From positions 1 to 6,540 of the forward strand of contig CAWUIO010000197.1 of the NCBI GenBank assembly GCA_963922455.1: DNA of 6,540 nt. Direction: 5' to 3'. A program made the position numbers and the translations under genes. The notes under the pieces were generated by a model. It saw only the letters and a list, made by a program, of their open reading frames with translations. It did not search any database and was not told the DNA's origin. Below, one piece after another: positions 1 through 4,906 of this stretch (position 1 is the stretch's first letter; each line of letters begins with the position of its first letter). Origin of the DNA: CAWUIO01 sp963922455. Its GTDB lineage: Bacteria > Bacteroidota > Bacteroidia > Cytophagales > Microscillaceae.

Positions 1-423
1 GCCCAGATGCAGGAAGAAGAGGAAGAAATGATGATGAAGCAGAACCCGGCCCAAAAATCGGAAAGTACCGCTAGCAAAACCCACTCCGAAACCCAAAAGC
101 AGATCCCTTTTGCCCTGCAAAACACAGCTGAAGAAGTTTTAGATACCGACTTATCTGCCGTAAAAGCCTACGAAAGTACCGAGGCCTCTGATATGCATGC
201 CCTGGCCTTTGCCAAAGATAATGAAATCGTATTTGCCCCTGGGCAATTTGACTCCCAAAGCCAAAACGGCCAAGCCCTGATTGGCCACGAACTGGCCCAT
301 ATCAAACAGCAAAAAGAAGGAAAAGTAAAGGCCAATACCCAAATGAAAGGAGTGCCCGTCAATGACGAGCCTGCCTTAGAAAATGAGGCCGATAGAATGG
401 GGGAGAAGATCGCGAAGGCTTGA
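1..423 (+). CDS. DUF4157 domain protein with HELAH motif (5' end outside window)
   Basis: The reading frame is open from base 1 (Ala-Gln precede the first Met at base 7), so the true start probably lies upstream. The visible N-terminus has an acidic/Met stretch (EEEEEMMMKQNPAQ), resembling the repeated E-rich, 'xxMKxxPxQ' leader segments that precede DUF4157 domains in Bacteroidota. Counting from Met-7, residues about 33-131 form the DUF4157 domain: 'DLSAVKAYESTEA', then 'ALAFAKDNEIVFAPGQ', the zinc-protease signature HELAH at residues 94-98 followed by 'IKQQKEGKV', and a closing 'ENEADRMG' whose Glu may be the third metal ligand. The protein stops just after the domain at TGA 421-423, with no C-terminal effector domain in frame. 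DUF4157 proteins are often encoded beside extracellular contractile injection systems or polymorphic toxins. No such genes are in view, so that role is inferred. Family call is firm; substrate and function are unknown. Confidence 0.85.
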   Translation, partial: AQMQEEEEEMMMKQNPAQKSESTASKTHSETQKQIPFALQNTAEEVLDTDLSAVKAYESTEASDMHALAFAKDNEIVFAPGQFDSQSQNGQALIGHELAHIKQQKEGKVKANTQMKGVPVNDEPALENEADRMGEKIAKA

Positions 424-574
424 TAGGTGATGCTGCAGGGGCTATCTCTTCTACATGGAACCCAAGCTTCTTATTTTTCTTGACTTAGTAGGCCATCCCC
501 TGGCTTATTAGGAGATTTATTCCGAAAAATACAAAACTTGGGCATAGTAAAGGATCTCCAAAAATTTAGGTTTA
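424..574. other. Convergent intergenic gap between DUF4157 gene and receptor gene
   Basis: This gap separates the stop of the plus-strand DUF4157 gene from the stop of the minus-strand receptor. I see no convincing terminator hairpin. A weak 5-bp inverted repeat (GTTTA...TAAAC, 570-586) straddles the receptor stop codon and has no T-tract. A short run of codons in the +1 frame after the DUF4157 stop reads GLIGDAAGAISSTW before reaching a stop. It may be debris of a longer C-terminus or chance. Confidence 0.4.
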
Positions 575-2734
575 CTAGTAGTTAAACATCCAGACCATTC
601 CCATATAAAGCGTCTGCTGGGAGTAATACGCAAAACCCTCCACCTGGTAATCTGGGCTAAACACTTGATTCCTTTGGTTTTTACGATTTAAGAGATTATT
701 GAGTGATCCGTACAAAATAAGCGCTCCACTTTTGAGAGGCATGTATTTGCTAAGTCCCAAACTCAAAAGATGATAATCTTGCAACTGGGCCGAGTTTAGA
801 TCGGAAGCATACAATGGCTGGTAGGCCTGGGCTGTTTCGTTATAGCGGCTGTCTACGATGGGAGTAAAGCGATTCCCTGGTCGGCCAATATACGATAATG
901 AGATCGAAGCCACGCGTGGGTTGTTATAACTCAAAGCAGCCTTGGCAAACCAGGCATAATGCTGGGGGCCGGTTTGATTACTACCTTCCTGCTGGATTTG
1001 GTCACGGATCATACTATGGGCTAGGTACAGGTTTAGGTAAGGCAGCAAATCTCCTTGCCAAGAGACCTCCAAGCCCCATAAACGACGATTATCGGGGGAA
1101 GGAAGTTCAGGACGAAAGGGCGCCCCACTTTCTTGTTTGTAATACACGGCGGCCGTCCAATTAGATTTATCCCCCTGGTATTGATAGTCTAAAGCTACTT
1201 GGTCGGCATCTAGCTGTCTGTAAGTAAGCTCAAAAAAGTTTGGCTGGGCTATGTGATGATAACGCCCTCCCGATAGTAAAAAGGAATGCCCCTCCCAAGG
1301 GCGAAAGGACAGGCTCATTTGCGAACTCAAATAATGACTCTGCCCCCGCAGGGGGATATTACTCCGCAAACCGGACGAAAAACTCCATTTTTGACCAAAA
1401 TCTGTACTGATAAATTCGTAAATCTCTACTTGATGCCGGGATAAATTGCTATCCAAGACCTCCGTCGGGGCTTGGGGGCTTACAGCATAAAAGTAAACGG
1501 GATTTAGATTGTCATATCGGTAATGACTGTAATCTTGATAGACACCCAATTGATAAGAGGTATTCTTGCCTAAAAAACCTCGGTAATTTAAGGAGGTATT
1601 AAACTGGCGAATACCATTGTCCGAATGGATATTCCCAAAACGGTAGTCGGTTTGGCTGAAATTATTACCGTGGTTCAAACTGATCTGCCCCATGCGGGTA
1701 CTTTTGACCAAATTGAACACTTGAAACACTCTTCGACTGCGCGCCCGCGCTTGGTCTTCGAGGCTAAATACCTCGGTAGTAAAGCGATATCGCTCCCGGA
1801 TAGCATAGCTATACAAATTGGCATAAAAACCCTTCCCCAAAGACCATCGCATGTTCAGGCCTAGGTCTTGGTTGCCAAAATCATCCAGTCCGGGCAAATT
1901 GGAGCGGTTGAGACCAATAAATGCCCGGGAAAATTGATAATTGCCATATACCTGCATAAAACTTTCTTCTCCCAGCTTTTGGGAAACAAAAGCTCCTAAG
2001 GAAGCCAAACCGGCCGAAAGTTGTACTTGGTTTTGGGGGAGCTTATTTTGGGTCTCGATCTCTACCAAACCGGCGCTAGAGTTGCCATAACTCAGAGGCG
2101 GGTTGCTGGGGTAAACCTGCATGGAGCCAACAATCTCCGTATTGAATAGACTGAAGTTACCAATATTATTCAGTTGGCTATTCCGGACGGGGCGGTACAC
2201 GGGCACCCCGTTTAAGATTACCCGAGAACGCGAGGCATCACTCCCTCTTAAGACAGGGTTGGCCGACTCATCTGTATTGCTAGACGCAGCCAGGGAGGTA
2301 ATAGCGCGTAGTGGGTCGGCGGCGGCCAAGGGATTGGTATAAATATCCAGCTTATTCAGTGTTTTTAGGGCAAACTGGCTGGCAATGGGGTCTTGAGCTT
2401 GAATGACAATTTGGTTTAAGCTTGCCGCTTGTTCTTGCAAGACGACTTCTAGGGCTACTTGCTCTTTTAGTTGGCCGCCCGCTATACGAAAAGCCTGATA
2501 GCCAATAAAAGACACAATCAGAGTGTCGGTAGTTCGACTGGGGGGGACTGCCAAGGCAAAGCCCCCGTTTTCATCCGAAATTACGCCTCCCTGGGGGGTA
2601 CTTTGAAAGTAAACATTGGCAGCAAAAATGGGTTCGCCCTGGGCATCGCGTACAACTCCCCGCAGTAGGTCCTGGGCTGGGGCACCCCCAGTGCCCCAGC
2701 TTAGGAAAAGGATCAAGAAAATGATTTTATACAT
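575..2734 (-). CDS. TonB-dependent outer-membrane receptor with CarboxypepD_reg-like domain
   Basis: The 719-residue protein is predicted to be an outer-membrane, proton-motive-force-driven importer. It has a signal peptide (residues 1-20, hydrophobic IIFLILFLSW, probable cleavage after APA) and a CarboxypepD_reg-like beta-sandwich at about 23-102 ('LRGVVRDAQGEPIFAANVYF', 'SDENGGFAL', 'VSFIGYQ'). 'LNQIVIQAQ' at 106-114 occupies the usual TonB-box/plug-start position. The plug runs to about 230 ('VLRGSDASRSRVILNGVPVY', 'VYPSNPPLSYGNSSAGLVEIET'), and the rest is barrel with alternating aromatic strands and a C-terminal Tyr. It is fairly short for a Bacteroidota receptor, and no SusD-like partner follows, arguing against a classical glycan-uptake (Sus) pair. 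The start lies 44 bp after the lipoprotein stop with no separate operator, so the two are probably co-transcribed. Ligand unknown; metal complexes, peptides or small cofactors are all possible. Confidence 0.9.
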   Translation of the reverse strand: MYKIIFLILFLSWGTGGAPAQDLLRGVVRDAQGEPIFAANVYFQSTPQGGVISDENGGFALAVPPSRTTDTLIVSFIGYQAFRIAGGQLKEQVALEVVLQEQAASLNQIVIQAQDPIASQFALKTLNKLDIYTNPLAAADPLRAITSLAASSNTDESANPVLRGSDASRSRVILNGVPVYRPVRNSQLNNIGNFSLFNTEIVGSMQVYPSNPPLSYGNSSAGLVEIETQNKLPQNQVQLSAGLASLGAFVSQKLGEESFMQVYGNYQFSRAFIGLNRSNLPGLDDFGNQDLGLNMRWSLGKGFYANLYSYAIRERYRFTTEVFSLEDQARARSRRVFQVFNLVKSTRMGQISLNHGNNFSQTDYRFGNIHSDNGIRQFNTSLNYRGFLGKNTSYQLGVYQDYSHYRYDNLNPVYFYAVSPQAPTEVLDSNLSRHQVEIYEFISTDFGQKWSFSSGLRSNIPLRGQSHYLSSQMSLSFRPWEGHSFLLSGGRYHHIAQPNFFELTYRQLDADQVALDYQYQGDKSNWTAAVYYKQESGAPFRPELPSPDNRRLWGLEVSWQGDLLPYLNLYLAHSMIRDQIQQEGSNQTGPQHYAWFAKAALSYNNPRVASISLSYIGRPGNRFTPIVDSRYNETAQAYQPLYASDLNSAQLQDYHLLSLGLSKYMPLKSGALILYGSLNNLLNRKNQRNQVFSPDYQVEGFAYYSQQTLYMGMVWMFNY

Positions 2735-2778
2735 GACAAAAACTTGGCTTATATGGAGTGGTCTGTAAGGATTTTGAT

Positions 2779-3582
2779 CTACTTGTCGATGAGCTTAGCC
2801 GCCATTTGATTGATTTGGTAGTTGTTGGGGTACGTTTCCCGGGCAGCTTTAAAGACTTTTTTGGCATCCGTCCACCGCTCTTCTTGCATGTAAAATTTGA
2901 TAAGCAAGGCATAGGCTTCTTCTACTCCCCAAGAAGGCAGAAGGGCATTAGGTACAGCTTGGCTAGGCAGCGCGATGGCTTTTTGGAGTAAAGATTCGGC
3001 TTTGGCCCTTCCTCCGTACTGCTCGGGCGTGTAAAAATCATTACTCCCCATGACGTAATAGGCTCGGGGATTGAGCGAGTCCAGGGCCAAGGAAAAGTTG
3101 GCGTGCTTTTGCACCGAGGAAGAAATGAAAGGAGCCTTCATCGAAGATTTAAACTGGATAGACAAACTTTGTAGCATAGCCAAAAGCGCATAGTCTTCGG
3201 AGTTTTTCTTGGCCAAGTCTTTCATTTGCTGCACGGCCTGGTCAATCTTAGCTTCTGCTTGCTTTTTTTCCTCTCGGGTAAGGTGGAAAATACATTCATA
3301 ATAATTGGCATAACTGCACCAGTACATAATGAGGTTATTGGGCTTTTGCTCGTATCGTTGGCGAAGTTCCTGAGCCAATTGGCCCAGGGCTTTTGGCGAT
3401 TGCGTGGTCATCCCCTGCACGAAGGCTTGGTAAATCTTATGCTGAATGTCCTTCAAGAGGGGGTCATTGGCCAAGGGAATCGCAAGTTCCTGGTAGTTGA
3501 GTTTTTCACCCTCCGGTACTTTGCCCGAATAACTTTCACAGGAGATCAAGAAAATAAGTCCGAATACAAGAAGAGTTCTCAT
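2779..3582 (-). CDS. TPR-like envelope lipoprotein
   Basis: This 267-residue protein begins with a short hydrophobic signal ending in the lipobox LISC, making Cys-15 the lipidated residue; it should be anchored in the envelope, facing the periplasm or surface. The rest is almost entirely helical and TPR-like. 'NPRAYYVMGSNDFYTPEQYGG' begins near residue 171 and is followed by 'AKAESLLQKAIAL', a pattern I recall from Bacteroidota TPR-type lipoproteins. Near the end 'WTDAKKVFKAARETYPNNYQINQM' (from about 237) looks like a final TPR helix pair. There is no catalytic motif; Cys-89 and Cys-97 could be structural. It is the first gene of the unit that starts downstream of the 3622-3647 operator and lies 44 bp upstream of the receptor gene, so it may be an accessory subunit or partner of the receptor. 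The leader before the ATG is A/T rich, lacks a Shine-Dalgarno sequence and is about 42 nt from the operator. Specific function unknown. Confidence 0.8.
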   Translation of the reverse strand: MRTLLVFGLIFLISCESYSGKVPEGEKLNYQELAIPLANDPLLKDIQHKIYQAFVQGMTTQSPKALGQLAQELRQRYEQKPNNLIMYWCSYANYYECIFHLTREEKKQAEAKIDQAVQQMKDLAKKNSEDYALLAMLQSLSIQFKSSMKAPFISSSVQKHANFSLALDSLNPRAYYVMGSNDFYTPEQYGGRAKAESLLQKAIALPSQAVPNALLPSWGVEEAYALLIKFYMQEERWTDAKKVFKAARETYPNNYQINQMAAKLIDK

Positions 3583-3621
3583 GATTTTGTTTTTTAAAAA
3601 TGTAAATAAAATTAAATAATG

Positions 3622-3647
3622 AACTAGTTTATTTTATAAACTAAATT
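3622..3647. promoter_or_regulatory. Predicted operator copy 1, upstream of lipoprotein-receptor unit
   Basis: The core at 3625-3643 is a perfect 19-bp inverted repeat, TAGTTTAT-TTT-ATAAACTA (8-bp arms, 3-bp spacer). The flanks are also shared with a second copy at 4623-4648; the 26-bp blocks differ at one base (T at 3642, C at 4643). The site ends about 40 bp before the lipoprotein ATG. Perfect dyad symmetry, conservation beyond the dyad and placement before two neighbouring units make a regulatory site much more likely than chance A/T richness. The encoded winged-helix protein (4016-3675) is the natural candidate ligand, but binding is inferred. Confidence 0.75.
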
Positions 3648-3654
3648 GCTAAAT

Positions 3655-3680
3655 AAAAAAGGCCATTGCCGGCCTCAGGC
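3655..3680 (-). terminator. Probable intrinsic terminator of membrane protein-regulator unit
   Basis: Read on the minus strand, AGGCC-GGCAAT-GGCCT (3675-3660) forms a 5-bp G+C stem with a 6-nt loop, directly followed by a run of T residues and an A/T stretch. The stem begins at the regulator's stop codon (3677-3675). The stem is short, so termination may be partial, but position and T-tract fit a Rho-independent site separating the regulator unit from the lipoprotein unit. Confidence 0.6.
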
Positions 3681-4016
3681 ATTTTTTTTAACTTTATCCG
3701 CTTCTTGGCTAGAAGTTTCCCCGGTTTCTTCTCCGGGTTGGATATAGAGTTTTAAGGTATGGACGTACTTTTCAAAGGCGTCAATCCCCACCTTGCTTAT
3801 CCGGATCTGGGTGTGGGGATAGTTATCCTTAAATCCTTTTTGGAGTTCCAAATATTGAGCCTCCTCCAGTTTTTTGAGTTGTACACTCAGGTTTCCCGAA
3901 GTGGCCTTGCTTATTTCTTTCAATTCTTTGAAATCCGTTTCTCGCTTACTGATCAGATACGACATTATCGTAAGTCGCAATTGCGAGTGGATTAAAGGAT
4001 CTAAATCGTCAAACAT
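3675..4016 (-). CDS. Winged-helix transcriptional regulator (HTH_34 / MarR-like type)
   Basis: The 113-residue protein is almost entirely one winged-helix DNA-binding domain. It starts with the typical 'MFDDLDPLIHSQLRLTIMSYLI' helix, followed by 'DFKELKEISKATSGNLSVQLKKLEEAQYLELQKGF' (residues about 28-62; the recognition helix should be in 'TSGNLSVQLKKLEE'), then the wing and 'TQIRISKVGIDAFEKYVHTLK'. The tail after residue about 93 is polar and likely disordered. No ligand or metal domain is present, so sensing must come through a partner or simple dosage. The start overlaps the upstream membrane protein gene by 8 bp, indicating translational coupling. This gene pair is a common arrangement in Bacteroidota, and the membrane protein may tune the regulator. 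Identical operator-like dyads lie in front of its own unit and the following lipoprotein-receptor unit, so autoregulation plus control of the receptor is the simplest model. Activator or repressor status cannot be told. Confidence 0.88.
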   Translation of the reverse strand: MFDDLDPLIHSQLRLTIMSYLISKRETDFKELKEISKATSGNLSVQLKKLEEAQYLELQKGFKDNYPHTQIRISKVGIDAFEKYVHTLKLYIQPGEETGETSSQEADKVKKNA

Positions 4017-4617
4017 TCGCTTTTCGCTGTTTTTGCATCAGCAATATACCGGGAAGAAACATCGCTAACAAGCCAATAATTCCCAAAAGCAGGGGTTGTT
4101 CCTGAAAAGGCAGTTTAAAACAAATCAAACCGGCCATATTAATGAGTAGCCCCGCTCCCCAGATTAAGGTACTCTGCACACTCACGCCCGAAACAATGGT
4201 GCCAATCCCCATCATCACCAGCAGGACCGGGATCAAGGAAACTCCCATCTGCGGGAAAAATAAAAATCCCAAGAGTGACATATTGATACTAAGCAAGATC
4301 CACATGTAGCCAAAAGCCCGGATCAAGGGGTTATTCTGATGAAAATCTTGCTTTTTCCGATAATGCAGATACGTTATGAGTCCCCCCAAAGGCATCAAAA
4401 AATACGGGTAATAATTGATCTCGTACAATCCTACCCGCAGCAAGGTATATTGCCCAATGCCCCCAATGGCCACCAAAATACCCCACACCACGTAGGTAAA
4501 ACCACTTTCTTCAAAGCGATAACGAGCTTCCTGGATCACATTGGTGATCATTTCCAGACTTTCCAGGGCACTTAGATTTTCTGTTTTCAAGGATATATTG
4601 AGTATTTGTTTATGCAA
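4009..4617 (-). CDS. Six-helix inner-membrane protein coupled to winged-helix regulator
   Basis: With the upstream TTG start the product is 202 residues. A soluble amphipathic N-terminus ('LSALESLEMITNVIQEARYRFEESG') precedes six probable transmembrane segments at about 40-60, 70-86, 102-122, 125-147, 149-168 and 173-194, ending in a basic tail (QKQRKANV). The 'ESL..I..VI..A+......GF.Y..WG' opening resembles small Bacteroidota membrane proteins of unknown function encoded next to winged-helix regulators. No enzymatic motif is visible. Start choice is uncertain: TTG at 4617 lies only a few bases from the operator, TTG at 4590 (MKTENLSALES) leaves about 33 nt after the operator core and matches the layout at the lipoprotein gene, and the first ATG (4551, Met-23) would cut into the conserved N-terminal helix. 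I favour 4590 or 4617. The gene is first in its unit and overlaps the regulator gene by 8 bp; it may sequester or modulate the regulator (inference). Confidence 0.8.
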   Translation of the reverse strand: MHKQILNISLKTENLSALESLEMITNVIQEARYRFEESGFTYVVWGILVAIGGIGQYTLLRVGLYEINYYPYFLMPLGGLITYLHYRKKQDFHQNNPLIRAFGYMWILLSINMSLLGFLFFPQMGVSLIPVLLVMMGIGTIVSGVSVQSTLIWGAGLLINMAGLICFKLPFQEQPLLLGIIGLLAMFLPGILLMQKQRKANV

Positions 4618-4619
4618 TT

Positions 4620-4648
4620 ATAAACTAGTTTATTTTATAAACCAAATT
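4620..4648. promoter_or_regulatory. Predicted operator copy 2, upstream of membrane protein-regulator unit
   Basis: Bases 4623-4648 repeat the 3622-3647 sequence with one mismatch. The core 4626-4644 is TAGTTTAT-TTT-ATAAACCA, with one arm base off the perfect dyad. This copy has an extra half-site: ATAAACTAGTTTAT at 4620-4633 is itself a perfect 14-bp palindrome, so three overlapping half-sites are present (4620-4627, 4626-4633, 4637-4644). A run of T residues (4647-4655) borders it on the upstream side of the minus-strand unit. Lying immediately before the regulator's own unit, it suggests autoregulation, with the extra half-site perhaps altering affinity. Confidence 0.7.
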
Positions 4649-4668
4649 TTTTTTTCTTTCGGGGGCTT

Positions 4669-4720
4669 GCCCTCGCGGTGTAAAGTTGCTAGCACTAGGG
4701 AGCTTAGTGCCCGCGAGGGC
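4669..4720. repeat. Nested inverted repeat / structured hairpin element
   Basis: Outer arms GCCCTCGCGG (4669-4678) and CCGCGAGGGC (4711-4720) are a perfect 10-bp inverted repeat. Inside, GCACTA (4692-4697) and TAGTGC (4705-4710) form a perfect 6-bp stem with a 7-nt loop, directly abutting the outer 3' arm. Thirteen unpaired bases (4679-4691) form a bulge on the other side. The result is a bulged, coaxially stackable stem-loop that could form in RNA from either strand or in single-stranded DNA. There is no T-tract right after it on either strand, so it is not a standard terminator. It may be a dispersed palindromic repeat or part of an untranslated RNA. Confidence 0.6.
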
Positions 4721-4796
4721 CGGGCTTTCGCTACTCGCTGCCTTTCCCCGCCAGGCCCCTACGAGCTCAAACAGGCCGCTCTATCCCTAAGCCATT

Positions 4797-4896
4797 GAGA
4801 AGCGAGAAGCGAGAAGCGAGAATTGGAAGTCCCGGTTCCCGCATCCCGGTTCTCGGTTCCCGCATCCCGCATCCCGGTTCTCGGCTCCCGCTTCCC
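4797..4896. repeat. Inverted array of 7-bp repeats (GRGAWSC type)
   Basis: On the plus strand, 4797-4824 consists of three exact GAGAAGC heptamers and a degenerate fourth (GAGAATT). After a 5-bp junction (4825-4829) the same heptamer family continues on the opposite strand: reading 4896 to 4834 on the minus strand gives nine consecutive 7-mers of the forms GGGAAGC, GGGAGCC, GAGAACC, GGGATGC and GGGAACC, ending in a partial GGGA (4833-4830). The period of exactly 7 holds throughout the nine. The array begins 10 bp beyond the peptidase stop codon. It looks like a minisatellite with an internal inversion; no coding role is evident. Confidence 0.8.
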
Positions 4897-4906
4897 AAGG
4901 ACTGGC

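Larger units (their letters stand above)
4649..4906. other. Gene-free, repeat-rich, G+C-rich intergenic region
   Basis: No credible gene lies between the membrane protein's operator and the peptidase stop codon. From left to right it holds a T-rich stretch, a nested hairpin element (4669-4720), a G+C-rich segment (4721-4796, with the hexamer CAGGCC at 4752-4757 and 4771-4776), and the inverted heptamer array (4797-4896). Base composition differs sharply from the A/T-rich regulatory DNA just to the left, which suggests an inserted or dispersed intergenic element. The whole block may be transcribed as the 3' tail of the peptidase mRNA. Confidence 0.55.

Noticed and set aside
7..9. ATG at base 7 as the true start of the DUF4157 gene
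   Set aside because: The frame is open to the window edge and the acidic leader is usually repeated several times, so this Met is probably internal.
570..586. Terminator at the receptor stop codon
   Set aside because: The 5-bp A/T inverted repeat is too weak and lacks a following T-tract.
898..2668. Plus-strand open frames of 65-88 codons inside the receptor gene
   Set aside because: They lie antisense to a clear full-length TonB-dependent receptor and their peptides have no recognisable domain.
2727..2912. 61-codon minus-strand frame overlapping the lipoprotein 3' end
   Set aside because: It is a frame-shifted shadow of the lipoprotein coding sequence with a basic, low-information peptide.
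3226..3597. 123-codon plus-strand frame over the lipoprotein gene start
   Set aside because: It is antisense to the lipoprotein, and the peptide looks like random translation; the minus strand has a lipobox and TPR-like motifs.
4541..4798. 85-codon plus-strand frame running through the hairpin element
   Set aside because: It crosses an operator, a T-tract and a palindrome; the peptide has no coherent domain.
4797..4896. CRISPR array
   Set aside because: The repeats are 7 bp, contiguous and lack spacers; this is a minisatellite.
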